Source: Rhodothermales bacterium
GTDB taxonomy: Bacteria; Bacteroidota; Rhodothermia; Rhodothermales; JAHQVL01
Assembly (NCBI GenBank): GCA_034439735.1
Contig: JAWXAX010000125.1
Span: 1-60,193, forward strand
Reading direction: 5' to 3'
Length of the DNA stretch: 60,193 nucleotides
Under the pieces are notes generated by a model that saw only the letters and a program-made list of their open reading frames with translations, was not told the origin of the DNA and searched no databases. The translations under genes were made by a program, and so were the position numbers. Positions 16,110 to 24,950 of this stretch are shown in pieces. Position 1 is the first letter of the stretch. Each line of letters starts with the position of its first letter.

Positions 16110-17201
16110 ATGGAAATGGAGCGCGAGGAGACACAGATCATCCTTGAGGTGCCGGCCGGTTATACCGAGTCCGAGCGCCTGGATGTGTACATCACGGGTT
16201 TCGTCGCGAACGCGACGCGGACAAAGGTGCAGCAGGCGCTTCAGGACGAGCGAGTTCGGGTTAACGACCGGGTCGTCACCCGCTCGTCGTACAGAGTCCA
16301 GGGCGGCGATCACATCGTCTGCACCGTCCTCCGGCAGCCACCCGTCGAGGCGCGGCCTGAAGCGATACCTCTGGAGATTGTGTATGAGGATGCATGGCTG
16401 CTGGTGGTCAACAAACGCGCCGGCATGGTCGTGCATCCCGCCTACGGCAACCGGACGGGTACGCTGGTGAACGCGTTGCTGCACCATCTCGGCGCCGGAC
16501 CGATATCGTTCGAAACGGAAGAGGAGGAGGAAGAGGAGGTCGTGGTCGGCCTTTCGATGGCCACGGCGCGCCCGAGAGGTATGGAGGGAATCGATATCCG
16601 GCCCGGAATCGTGCATCGGTTGGACAAGGACACCTCGGGCCTGCTCGTGGTCGCCAAGGACGACGCCACCCACGCCCACCTCGCAAGGCAGTTCTACGAC
16701 CGCACGAGCCGTCGCACGTACGAGGCGCTCGTCTGGGGAGAGCCAACGCCGCGCGAGGGCGTGATCGAGACGTCGCTGTTTCGGGACAGTCGGGATCGGC
16801 GGAAGATGGCGGTGGTGCCGGCGGAAAAAGGCAAACGCGCCGTCACGCACTACGCACTGATCGAATCGTTCGGTTATACCTCGCACCTCCAGTTCAGGCT
16901 GGAAACCGGGCGCACGCACCAGATACGCGTCCACGCCGAATATCTCCGGCATCCAATCCTCGGGGACGCCACCTATGGCGGGCAAGAGGTTCGGTTCGGA
17001 CCGCAAAGCTCCAAACGAGCGTCGTTTTTTCGTAACTTGTTCGAGCGCATGCCGCGGCAGGCGCTGCATGCCCGCACCCTTGGGTTTACCCACCCCAAAA
17101 CTGGCGTGGCCATGGATTTTGACTCACCGGTGCCCGAGGACATGGCGTGGGTGATGGAACGCCTCCGCGATGTCGACGCCCTGTTGTACCGCGGCGAGTA
17201 G
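16110..17201 (+). CDS. rluD: RluA/RluD-family 23S rRNA pseudouridine synthase
   Basis: This 363-residue protein has an N-terminal S4 RNA-binding domain (residues 15-80, SERLDVYITGF, TRTKVQQALQDERVRVNDR). The catalytic domain carries the motif IVHRLDKDTSGLLVVAK, whose Asp is the nucleophile. GRTHQIRVHAEYLRHPILGD and the RQALHAR segment follow. Between strands of the catalytic core there is an acidic insertion (a run of seven Glu after FET, about residues 135-150). The family normally makes pseudouridines in helix 69 of 23S rRNA. A GTG at 16089 gives a longer form; the ATG at 16110 is preferred. Which of RluC, RluD or a relative it is cannot be settled by eye. Confidence 0.88.
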   Translation: MEMEREETQIILEVPAGYTESERLDVYITGFVANATRTKVQQALQDERVRVNDRVVTRSSYRVQGGDHIVCTVLRQPPVEARPEAIPLEIVYEDAWLLVVNKRAGMVVHPAYGNRTGTLVNALLHHLGAGPISFETEEEEEEEVVVGLSMATARPRGMEGIDIRPGIVHRLDKDTSGLLVVAKDDATHAHLARQFYDRTSRRTYEALVWGEPTPREGVIETSLFRDSRDRRKMAVVPAEKGKRAVTHYALIESFGYTSHLQFRLETGRTHQIRVHAEYLRHPILGDATYGGQEVRFGPQSSKRASFFRNLFERMPRQALHARTLGFTHPKTGVAMDFDSPVPEDMAWVMERLRDVDALLYRGE

Positions 17202-17352
17202 GTACACGATCCGTCGTGTACTGCCTGCCAGGAAGCACGGCTCCGGGGATTTGGCGAGGATCGGAACGAGTCCCCCCCTGGGTCGTTCTTGCTTGCCATA
17301 ATTGGCCGGCCGGCCATCGCATGCGCTGCCTCGAAGATTACCCGGAGTTGAC

Positions 17353-17820
17353 GTGTTCGAAATCGCCCAGTTGTTAACATCGAAGACGGTGCGCGTCCAG
17401 CTTCCGGGGAGCACGAAGGCCGAGGTGTTGAAACACCTCCTCGAGCTTCTGGAAGACGATCCCCGGATTGGCGATTTTGAGCGGGTCCGGGAGGCCGTCC
17501 TGGTTCGCGAGGCGTTGATGTCCACCGGCGTTGGTAAAGGACTCGCTCTGCCCCATGCACGGACGTCGGCTGTTGACGAAATTGTCGCCGCATTTGCCAC
17601 CTCGGCCCACCCCGTGCCATTCGATGCGATCGATGGGGAGCCTGTGCAGCTTTATTTTTTGCTCGTCGGGCCCGAAAACGCCCGATCCGAGCATATAAAG
17701 ACCATGAGCCGCGTATCCCGACTGATGAACGAAGCCGCCTTTCGTGAGCAGTTGCTGGCGGCGAAATCGGCCGCGGCCATCATCGCCCTGTTTGAAGAAA
17801 GCGAACGAAACCTGGGATGA
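17353..17820 (+). CDS. PtsN-like PTS EIIA (fructose/nitrogen type) domain protein
   Basis: From a GTG at 17353 the protein has 155 residues, the length of PtsN. The PTS EIIA type-2 core is visible: REALMSTGVGKGLALPHART with the phospho-acceptor His68, then PVQLYFLLVGPE and HIKTMSRVSRLM. No sugar-specific EIIB or EIIC lies nearby, which favours a regulatory role of the PTS-Ntr kind over transport. The gene overlaps hisS by four bases (ATGA). A TTG at 17302 would add 17 residues. The 150 bases between rluD and this gene hold nothing recognisable. Confidence 0.85.
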   Translation: MFEIAQLLTSKTVRVQLPGSTKAEVLKHLLELLEDDPRIGDFERVREAVLVREALMSTGVGKGLALPHARTSAVDEIVAAFATSAHPVPFDAIDGEPVQLYFLLVGPENARSEHIKTMSRVSRLMNEAAFREQLLAAKSAAAIIALFEESERNLG

Positions 17821-19124
17821 GCAGCCGTCTGAAGAATATTACCGGTACCTTCGACATCCTGCCGGCCGGCGCAAGCCGCGAGGGGGTCCATGCCCAGGGC
17901 GCGGCCGAATGGCGGTACATCGAACACCGTATCCGGTCGATCTTCGAGCGCTTCCAGTTCGAAGAGATTCGCACGCCAATCCTCGAACCCACCGAGTTGA
18001 TCGCCCGGGGTATCGGCCAGCTGACGGATATCGTCTCAAAGGAAATGTTCGCCTTCGAGCGGGAGGACACCCAGTATGTGCTTCGGCCGGAACTGACGGC
18101 GCCGGTCATGCGCGCCTATCTACAGCATCGCATGGACCAGCTCGGCGGTGCGCAGAAACTATTTTACATCGGCCCCTGCTTTCGGGCCGAGCGGCCTCAG
18201 AAGGGCCGCTACCGCCAGTTTCATCAGTTTGGCGCCGAGGTGATCGGGGTCGAAGCTCCCATGGCGGATGCGGAGACGATTGCGGTCATGATGGCCATCT
18301 ACCACGATTTCGGTGTAACGAATCAGCGCCTACGGATTAACTCCCTCGGCGACGCCGCCAGCCGGCCGCGATACCGCGATGCGCTCCGGGCCTACTTCGA
18401 GCCATTCAAGGCCGATCTTACCGAGACCAGCCTGGCCCGGCTCGACAAAAACCCGATGCGTATCCTCGACACCAAAAACGAGAAGGAACGTCGGCTTCTC
18501 GACGGCGCTCCGCGCCTGGTGGATTTTATCGACTCCGAAAGCCAGGAGCATTACGAGGCCGTCAAAGCGTACCTTGCCGATGCGGGCGTCGCTTATATCG
18601 AGGATCCCTTTTTGGTTCGTGGGCTCGATTATTACACCCGAACGGCGTTCGAACTCGAGAGTGACGAACTGGGCGCCCAGAGCGCGCTGGCCGGCGGTGG
18701 GCGGTACGACCTCCTGGCCCGAGAGATCGGCGAAGAGGTCGGTGTGCCGGCGGTCGGCTTCGCTGCCGGCATCGAGCGCCTCTTCCTCGCGATTGAAGCC
18801 CTCGGCCACGCCTTCCCGGAACGCTCTCATCCCGACGTCGCCCTGGTGGCGCTCGGAGAAGCGGCCGGACGGTGGGCGTTTATCCAGGCGCTGGCGCTCC
18901 GCGCCTCCGGTCTGGCTGTCAGTGTCGATCTCCAGGGTCGCTCCATGAAAGCCCAGATGCGCGACGCCAATCGCTCCGGCGCGCGGTACGTGGTGATCGT
19001 GGGCGACACCGAACTCGCGCAGCGCGCCGCGCCCGTCAAGCACATGGCCACCGGCAACCAGGAGTCCGTCGCGATCGACGCCCTGGCGCCGTATCTGACG
19101 TCTCACGCGCCGCAGGGGGCTTAA
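17817..19124 (+). CDS. hisS: Histidine--tRNA ligase
   Basis: This 435-residue class II synthetase shows motif 1 around EEIRTPILEPTELIARGIG, motif 2 FYIGPCFRAERPQKGRYRQFHQFG, the histidine-specific segments LVRGLDYYTRTAFE and SALAGGGRYDLL, and motif 3 VGFAAGIERLFLAI. The C-terminal anticodon-binding domain (residues about 335-425) follows. It charges tRNA-His. Translation is probably coupled to the upstream EIIA gene through the ATGA overlap. Confidence 0.97.
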   Translation: MSSRLKNITGTFDILPAGASREGVHAQGAAEWRYIEHRIRSIFERFQFEEIRTPILEPTELIARGIGQLTDIVSKEMFAFEREDTQYVLRPELTAPVMRAYLQHRMDQLGGAQKLFYIGPCFRAERPQKGRYRQFHQFGAEVIGVEAPMADAETIAVMMAIYHDFGVTNQRLRINSLGDAASRPRYRDALRAYFEPFKADLTETSLARLDKNPMRILDTKNEKERRLLDGAPRLVDFIDSESQEHYEAVKAYLADAGVAYIEDPFLVRGLDYYTRTAFELESDELGAQSALAGGGRYDLLAREIGEEVGVPAVGFAAGIERLFLAIEALGHAFPERSHPDVALVALGEAAGRWAFIQALALRASGLAVSVDLQGRSMKAQMRDANRSGARYVVIVGDTELAQRAAPVKHMATGNQESVAIDALAPYLTSHAPQGA

Positions 19125-19136
19125 TCTAGGAACAGC

Positions 19137-20120
19137 ATGTATCCACGACTCAGCGACATCTTCCGGGACCTGTTCGGGTTTGAACTCCCGTTTCCGATCT
19201 TTTCGTTTGGCGCCATGGTGGCGATCGGCGCGATGACCGCCGGCTGGCTGCTCGGGAAAGAGCTGGACCGCTACTACGGGATGGGGCGGATCGGCGGGGT
19301 ATTGATGAAGGTGGACGGGAAGGGCAAAAAAGGCCGTACCGGCATGCAGAAGGTGGCGCCCTCCAATGTGGTATGGGTCGTGACGATGATCGCCCTCGGT
19401 GCGGGGTTCGCCGGCGCAAAACTCTTTCACATTCTCGAAAATCTCGACCAGTTTGCCCGCGGCCCACTTGCGATGATCTTCTCTTCGGGCGGGTTTACCT
19501 TTTATGGCGGCCTGGTCGTGGCCACCATCGTGATCGTGTGGTATCTGCGCAAGAAGGGGTTAAGTGTACCCATTTTCGCGGATAGCCTGGCGCCGGGGCT
19601 CATGATCGCCTACGGGATCGGGCGACTGGGGTGCCACCTGGCCGGCGATGGGGACTGGGGCATCGCGAGCGACATCGCCAGCAAGCCGTTCTGGCTGCCG
19701 ATGTGGATGTGGGCCGAGACGTATCCGAACAACATTCTGGGCGCTAACCTGTCTCAAGCGCCCGTATACCCGACGCCCATCTATGAATTCCTGGCCTGCA
19801 CGCTGCTGGCCGGGTTGCTCTGGAGCGTTCGAAAACACCCCTTTCAAGCCGGCTGGCTGTTTTCGCTCTATCTGTCCCTCAATGGCATCGAACGGTATTT
19901 GATTGAACAGATCCGGGTGAATAACACCTTTGATCTCTTCGGCATCGTGTTCACTCAGGCTGAGATGATCGCTGTCGTCCTCTTCGGACTCGGCGTGTTC
20001 GGGCTCATCCGCTTTTCGCGTAGACCACCAACCCACGGCGATGAACGAGACAACGAGAACGGTCCTGATCGGGCGAAAGCCGGTAAAAGAAGCCCTGATC
20101 AATCAGCCGCGGTCCATTGA
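19137..20120 (+). CDS. lgt: Prolipoprotein diacylglyceryl transferase (Lgt) family protein
   Basis: This 327-residue protein has about seven membrane helices. The Lgt landmarks are FTFYGGLVVA, the signature region YGIGRLGCHLAGDGDWG (a variant of the usual GRxGNFxNGE), TPIYEF and SLNGIERYLIEQIR near the C terminus. It attaches diacylglycerol to the lipobox cysteine of prelipoproteins, of which this window encodes many. Compared with E. coli Lgt there is an extra cytoplasmic loop rich in Lys/Gly (residues 55-78). The last 80 bases overlap rlmB in another frame, and the hydrophilic tail they encode is probably dispensable. Confidence 0.85.
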   Translation: MYPRLSDIFRDLFGFELPFPIFSFGAMVAIGAMTAGWLLGKELDRYYGMGRIGGVLMKVDGKGKKGRTGMQKVAPSNVVWVVTMIALGAGFAGAKLFHILENLDQFARGPLAMIFSSGGFTFYGGLVVATIVIVWYLRKKGLSVPIFADSLAPGLMIAYGIGRLGCHLAGDGDWGIASDIASKPFWLPMWMWAETYPNNILGANLSQAPVYPTPIYEFLACTLLAGLLWSVRKHPFQAGWLFSLYLSLNGIERYLIEQIRVNNTFDLFGIVFTQAEMIAVVLFGLGVFGLIRFSRRPPTHGDERDNENGPDRAKAGKRSPDQSAAVH

Positions 20121-20808
20121 CAAGATTCTGCTGACCAAAACGAGCGGCTGGCCCGAAATCGATGCCATTCGGGCGGAAGCGTCGCGAAACGGCGTGCCCG
20201 TGCAGTATGCGCCGGACGTCCGGCTGGATAAAGAATGTGGCCGCGCCAACCACCAGGGGGTGGTCGCTTTTGTCAGCGGCGTCGACTACCGGGACCTCGA
20301 CGACATGCTGCGGGAGGTGGCCCCGACGCGTGACGATGTGACCGAGAAACAGCCGATCCTTCTCGCGCTCGATCGGGTGGAGGATCCGCACAACCTGGGG
20401 GCGATTCTGCGAAGCGCGTTGGCCGCCGGCGTGGCCGGAGTCGTCGTGCCCGATCAACGGATGGCGCCGCTAAATGCCGCGGCCATGAAGGCCAGCGCCG
20501 GCGCGGCGATGCGCCTCCCGATCGCCCGCGTTACGCGGCTGGCCGATGCCCTTTATCTGATGAAGGAGCGGGGGTATTGGGTTGTCGGGGCGGATGCGAG
20601 CGGCGAGGCTACGATCTGGTCCTACGACTGGCGGCGCCCCGTGGTGATCGTGGTTGGCAGTGAAGGCGCCGGCCTACATCCATCCGTACTCGAACAGTGT
20701 GATGCGCTGGTTTCCATCCCGCTGTACGGACCGATGGAGTCGCTCAACGTGTCGGTAGCGAGCGCGCTCACGGTGTATGCGGCGGCGAAGCAGCGGCATG
20801 AGGCGTGA
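20041..20808 (+). CDS. rlmB: 23S rRNA (guanosine-2'-O-)-methyltransferase RlmB / TrmH family
   Basis: This 255-residue SpoU methyltransferase has an N-terminal substrate-binding domain (residues 1-95, LIGRKPVKEAL). The knotted catalytic domain shows the three SpoU motifs: RVEDPHNLGAILRSA, VIVVGSEGAGL and IPLYGPMESLNVSVASAL. RlmB makes Gm2251 in the peptidyl-transferase P loop of 23S rRNA. The ATG at 20041 lies inside the lgt coding region; the N terminus fits the family, so the 80-base overlap appears real. Confidence 0.93.
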   Translation: MNETTRTVLIGRKPVKEALINQPRSIDKILLTKTSGWPEIDAIRAEASRNGVPVQYAPDVRLDKECGRANHQGVVAFVSGVDYRDLDDMLREVAPTRDDVTEKQPILLALDRVEDPHNLGAILRSALAAGVAGVVVPDQRMAPLNAAAMKASAGAAMRLPIARVTRLADALYLMKERGYWVVGADASGEATIWSYDWRRPVVIVVGSEGAGLHPSVLEQCDALVSIPLYGPMESLNVSVASALTVYAAAKQRHEA

Positions 20809-20873
20809 ACGTCCGGAGAAAAGGGTAGAGGACGATAGGGGGAATACAGGGCGCGCGGACGACCAGCCACGCG

Positions 20874-21137
20874 TTATTTTCGGGGGTTGAGTCGGTAAAC
20901 GATCTTCCGGACGGTGTCGAATTGCAGGTACGGATATTCGCGCCGCAGCGTTTCGATCGCGTCACACGCCGGCACTTCTTTTTCGCGCAGTATCCAGAAT
21001 TTGATGCGGATCTGGTAGTCCCGTATCCCTTTATCACTTAGCAGCGAATGGCTCGCCAGCATATCGTACATTTCGTCGCTGAGGAATTCAGCGAGTGGAT
21101 TCTGCGTGTCCTCGCGGGTTTCGGTCAGGAGATACAT
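20874..21137 (-). CDS. Small conserved-looking protein of unknown function
   Basis: The 87 residues are not recognised as a named family. The sequence is compact, with no signal peptide, and likely all helical: ADEFLSDEMYDMLASHSLL-like, RDYQIRIKFWILREKE, then CDAIETLRREYPYLQFDTVRKIVYRL. The last part has the spacing of a helix-turn-helix recognition region. Its composition is unlike the Arg/Pro-rich shadows of the neighbours, which argues for a real gene. It is convergent with rlmB and stands alone. A regulatory or DNA-binding role is only a guess. Confidence 0.6.
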   Translation of the reverse strand: MYLLTETREDTQNPLAEFLSDEMYDMLASHSLLSDKGIRDYQIRIKFWILREKEVPACDAIETLRREYPYLQFDTVRKIVYRLNPRK

Positions 21138-21343
21138 CGCTTTCGGAGTCTTCGGTTAACAGGCATCACGTAGGTGGATACCCTGTACGCACGCGGCATA
21201 AGGAGTAATCACCTGTATAATCCTAACCGATTATGCTCCTACATTCGCCGCAATTTCCTCCGAACCGTATTGGCTTCCCGGCGAATCGTTTTATTGCCGA
21301 GGCGAACGGCCTACTCTGCCAAGAAATGGTGAACGGACGTGGG
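21138..21343. other. Intergenic region with one weak hairpin
   Basis: These 206 bases hold no gene. A loose inverted repeat, AGGAGTAATC at about 21200-21209 against GATTATGCTCCT at about 21229-21240 (two-base bulge), lies upstream of the small gene at 20874-21137 and downstream of the M1-like gene. It may be a terminator for the latter, but there is no clear T run. Confidence 0.35.
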
Positions 21344-23836
21344 TCAGGGGCTGTGTCGTGCTTCGCGCCGGAGATGGGGTAGGGAAAATAAGGAGTCAAC
21401 GTCGGCGCTGGCGTCGGCACTCAAGGCCCTCTCGGCGACGCGCGCGGCGGTACGGACGAGCGGAGAGGGGTCGTCGATCAGCGATGCGATGGCCGTTGCG
21501 GCCGTCTTGTTCTCCAGCCGCGCGTAATACGCCAGGAGGCGGATGGCACCGATTCGAAGTTCGGTCGGTTGGTTGGCGGACGTATAGGACGACGCCAGCT
21601 GTACCCCTTCCCGCGTCGATATCCCCACCTGGGGGATGGCGACCATGCCGGCGAGACGCACACGTTCTTCGTGGGACGGCGTGATCAGGGCCGAACGAAC
21701 GATATCCTCGGCGGAGGGCGCTTTTACAGCGGCCAGAACGCTTACGGCCGTCGCCTGAAGGGCATAACTCATCGCTGTTTCGGCCGTTTCGAGCGCCATG
21801 ATCGTGGCGTTGGCGGTATCGGAACGGCGCGCGAGGCCCTCCAATACGGTCTGACGGATGCGCGGGCTCTCCTCTTCAAAAGCGTTCATCAACATCCGAT
21901 CCCCGTTCTCGGAAGGGGGCAGTGCGGCGAGAAGGGTAACGATGGCGGTGTAGACCGCTTCGGGCGGTCGGCTCTGCACGGCCGGCTGGAGTCCGATCGC
22001 CAGCGCGGGATCGTTGCGGGAGGCGCCAAGCGCTTCAACAGCCGCGAGCCGATCCATGATGTTCGGGGCGTAACGCAGCTGGGCGACCCACGCCGTGAGC
22101 GTCTGCTCCACAGCAACCGTCATCAGGTAGCGATGATCGGGGTCGACCAACACAAATCGCGGCGCAAAGGTAAGCGGAAAGGAAGCGGTCTGTTCGGCCT
22201 CGTTCATGGCGAGGGTGAAGCGCTGGCTGCTCCCGAGGGTGTGGACCTCGAGGTCCAGGGAGAGGTCGAAATCCGCCGGCACCAGGTACCCATCCTGTCG
22301 CTGGCTGAGGTTGACATAGAGCGACTCGGCCACCGGGTCGTACCGGTAACGCACATCCAACTCGGGGTGGCCGGCGCTGTACACCCACTGGTCGAAAAAG
22401 CTCTCAAACGACGTTTTGGACCAGGTGGCGAGGGACTGTTTCAGCATGTCCGCATTCACGGGCGAAAACGCCCTGGCGCGGCGGAAGGCTTGGAGAAAGC
22501 CCCAGAACGACTCATCGCCGAGTTGCTGATGGATCGCATGGAAGATCCAGGCCCCCTTGGCTCGGGCATGGGCATCCGAAAGCTGCGCCGGCTGCTCCCA
22601 TTGATTCCAGACGAGGGGACGGCGGTACTCCGCTCCCTCGTCGAAGTACAGCTCGGCCAGATGATGGAGGCCGGCGTAAAAGGCATCATCCCCCTCGCGC
22701 TCGCGGAGGTACAGGAGTCCGATGTAGGAGGAAAGTCCGGTGGCGATCCATGCGTCCGCCCAGAAATCGGGCGGAAGCATCGCGCCCACCCACTGGTGGG
22801 CGAGGGCCGTGGCGAGGGGCAGGGTCGGCGACTCATCCAGGATCGCGCGTTCGTCGAGCAGGAAGCGGTCGTTGAACAGCGTGTACCCGGTGAAATCCAG
22901 CGTGTCGATCAGGAGGTCGTTGGCCAGTACCTGTGTATATCGGGGCCATGGGTAAACGGCGTCGAACCGGGCGGAGAGGAAGTTTAGGATCGATCCCGTC
23001 TCCTGGAAGGTTCGCGCCACGTCGTCTGTCCGTTCTTCTGCCACCCACTGGGCGAAGGGGACGGTGTAGCCGTTGCTGAGGCGTACGGACTGTTCATATT
23101 TATAGAATCGGCCCACAACAAGCCCTATGGCGTAGGTCGCGTGTTGTTGATCCTGCACGTAATGAAACTGTACGAGGCCGTCTTCGGTCGGCATCGTTTC
23201 TGACAGGAGTCCGTTCGCGAGGACCTCCATATCCGGCGGGACGGCGACGAGGACTTCGGAGGTCGCCAGGTCGGCCGGGCTGAAGGGCAGCGGCAGCCAG
23301 AAACGGTGGCTCTCCGGCGCGGCGTCGGTCCAGAGTAGGGTCGGCGCGCGTGAACCGGCCGGCCGGTGCAGGTAGAGACCTCGGGCCGGCGTGGCAGCGT
23401 AGGTGATCTGAACCTCGATAGGGCCGTCGGTGTGCGCGAGAGAATCGAGCCCGACATGCAGGGTATCCGTGCCGGAGAAGGCGAATGTCGCCCCTGTTTT
23501 TTCCCCGTCGAGGATGCCCATGCGCACACTGAAGACCTCGATGGACTCGGCGCGGAAGGGCAGGGTCGAAAGGGAATCCTCAACGAGACGAACGCGGTAA
23601 GTGGCGACGCCAAAGATGCGGCCGGCGTCCATCTCGACGCGCAGGGACACGCGTAGATGTTCAAGATCAAACGGCTGGGCCGGCATCTCATGCGCCGGCG
23701 CGGTGAACAGCGCGTGGGTGGTGGATGACTCGGACAGGGTACCTTGCTCGACAATCGGTTGCGCGGACGCGACGCACGTGGCGCCGAGCACCAGCAAGGA
23801 CAGCATGAGGCTGCGGAGCGCTACGGTCGAGTTCAT
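21344..23836 (-). CDS. M1-aminopeptidase-like protein with HEAT repeats, catalytic residues lost
   Basis: This 830-residue exported protein has a signal peptide cut after about residue 25. Residues 55-500 align by pattern with the M1 metallopeptidase fold: an N-terminal beta saddle, then the thermolysin-like domain with AHQWVG and a FFDQWVYSAGHPEL segment near residue 465. Every catalytic motif is broken. HExxH is T343-A-L-A-H347, the downstream zinc glutamate (19 residues on) is T366, and the GAMEN position reads DTLDF (311-315). A beta-sandwich follows, then HEAT-like helical repeats from about residue 600 to 820. It is probably a non-enzymatic binding or scaffold protein in the periplasm or outside the cell. 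It heads a minus-strand stretch with the UPF0104 and lolA genes upstream. Confidence 0.85.
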   Translation of the reverse strand: MNSTVALRSLMLSLLVLGATCVASAQPIVEQGTLSESSTTHALFTAPAHEMPAQPFDLEHLRVSLRVEMDAGRIFGVATYRVRLVEDSLSTLPFRAESIEVFSVRMGILDGEKTGATFAFSGTDTLHVGLDSLAHTDGPIEVQITYAATPARGLYLHRPAGSRAPTLLWTDAAPESHRFWLPLPFSPADLATSEVLVAVPPDMEVLANGLLSETMPTEDGLVQFHYVQDQQHATYAIGLVVGRFYKYEQSVRLSNGYTVPFAQWVAEERTDDVARTFQETGSILNFLSARFDAVYPWPRYTQVLANDLLIDTLDFTGYTLFNDRFLLDERAILDESPTLPLATALAHQWVGAMLPPDFWADAWIATGLSSYIGLLYLREREGDDAFYAGLHHLAELYFDEGAEYRRPLVWNQWEQPAQLSDAHARAKGAWIFHAIHQQLGDESFWGFLQAFRRARAFSPVNADMLKQSLATWSKTSFESFFDQWVYSAGHPELDVRYRYDPVAESLYVNLSQRQDGYLVPADFDLSLDLEVHTLGSSQRFTLAMNEAEQTASFPLTFAPRFVLVDPDHRYLMTVAVEQTLTAWVAQLRYAPNIMDRLAAVEALGASRNDPALAIGLQPAVQSRPPEAVYTAIVTLLAALPPSENGDRMLMNAFEEESPRIRQTVLEGLARRSDTANATIMALETAETAMSYALQATAVSVLAAVKAPSAEDIVRSALITPSHEERVRLAGMVAIPQVGISTREGVQLASSYTSANQPTELRIGAIRLLAYYARLENKTAATAIASLIDDPSPLVRTAARVAERALSADASADVDSLFSLPHLRREARHSP

Positions 23837-23876
23837 GTCGGATCAAGGAAGCCGAGGTTCGCGAGGAGATGGGAGC

Positions 23877-24920
23877 TTACAGCGCTTTCCTCGGAGATTC
23901 AACCGTATCCGTGCGAAGTACCTGCCAAGATACGCCCTGGAGCACCAGGGCGGCGGCTCCGAGTAGGGTGTACAAGACGAGCTGAATGCCGTGGGAGAGT
24001 ACGGCGTAGACGACCGCGTCGGCGGCGTCGATTCCGAAAACGTGCATCAGGGCGAGCTTGATGATGTAGTGATACGAGCCTGTACCCCCTGGCGCCGGCA
24101 CGGCGATGCCCAGCGAGCCGAAGACCATGATGGCGAACGCATCGACCAGGCCGAGATCGTAGCGGGCCGTCATATCCAGCATTAATAACGGGAGGTAAGC
24201 CATCATCACGTAGGCGCCCCACATCGCCACGGTGGTGGTTAGCATGATCATCCGTCGCGGCGAGCGGTGCAACGTGTACATCCCATCTCGAAACGAAAGA
24301 GCGGCCTTGCGGAGTCGGCGCATGAGGCGGTGGTCGCTCCGCCGCGCGGCGCGGATGGCGAGGATGATGGCGCCGAGGCCGAAGGTGGTTGCCAGTGCAT
24401 AGCTGACGGCGGAGATTCGCCCAAGCGCACCCAGGAACGGACGCCACAAGCTTTCATCGAGGAAAGCCAGGTGGTCCAGATACAGTGCGAACGTGGCTAC
24501 GAGCGCAAGCAAGAGCACCAGGCTATCCAGTAGCCGCTCGATCACGACCGTGCCGAGCACGCCACTGATCCGCAGGTTTTCCTGCCTGGCCAGGTTGGCC
24601 GAGCGCACCACCTCGCCGAGTCGCGGCGTGGCCAGGTTTACCAGATAGCCGATCAGCACGGACAGGAACGCGGTGCGGAAAGAGACCGTTGCCGTTGGCG
24701 CGGACGCGCCCTGTGGGGGAAGCGCTTCAATCAACATCTTCCACCGGTACGCCCGCAGGGCGTGGGCGAACACGATGACGGCTAAGAGCGGCAGAAGCCA
24801 TACATACCGGGCCCGTGCGAGAGCGTCCCCCAAGTCGCCGAGAGCCACGCCGCGCAAGGCCAGATACAACAACACACCGCCAAGGAGCAGGCTGATACTG
24901 TACGACAGAAAGCGCTTCAT
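23877..24920 (-). CDS. UPF0104 / lysylphosphatidylglycerol synthase-like transmembrane protein
   Basis: This 347-residue protein has about eight membrane helices and the LPG_synthase_TM pattern: LARARYVWLLPLLAVI, the early segment RAYRWKMLIEAL, FLSVLIGYLVNLATPRLGEVVRSANLARQENL and, late, GIAVPAPGGTGSYHYIIKLAL. In MprF this membrane domain flips lysyl-phosphatidylglycerol; standalone versions are thought to be lipid or glycolipid flippases. The MprF synthase domain is absent. ATG 24920 was chosen because it begins the first helix. lolA is 30 bases upstream. Confidence 0.88.
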   Translation of the reverse strand: MKRFLSYSISLLLGGVLLYLALRGVALGDLGDALARARYVWLLPLLAVIVFAHALRAYRWKMLIEALPPQGASAPTATVSFRTAFLSVLIGYLVNLATPRLGEVVRSANLARQENLRISGVLGTVVIERLLDSLVLLLALVATFALYLDHLAFLDESLWRPFLGALGRISAVSYALATTFGLGAIILAIRAARRSDHRLMRRLRKAALSFRDGMYTLHRSPRRMIMLTTTVAMWGAYVMMAYLPLLMLDMTARYDLGLVDAFAIMVFGSLGIAVPAPGGTGSYHYIIKLALMHVFGIDAADAVVYAVLSHGIQLVLYTLLGAAALVLQGVSWQVLRTDTVESPRKAL

Positions 24921-24950
24921 GGGCGGAGTACACAACAAAGGCCAGGGAGC

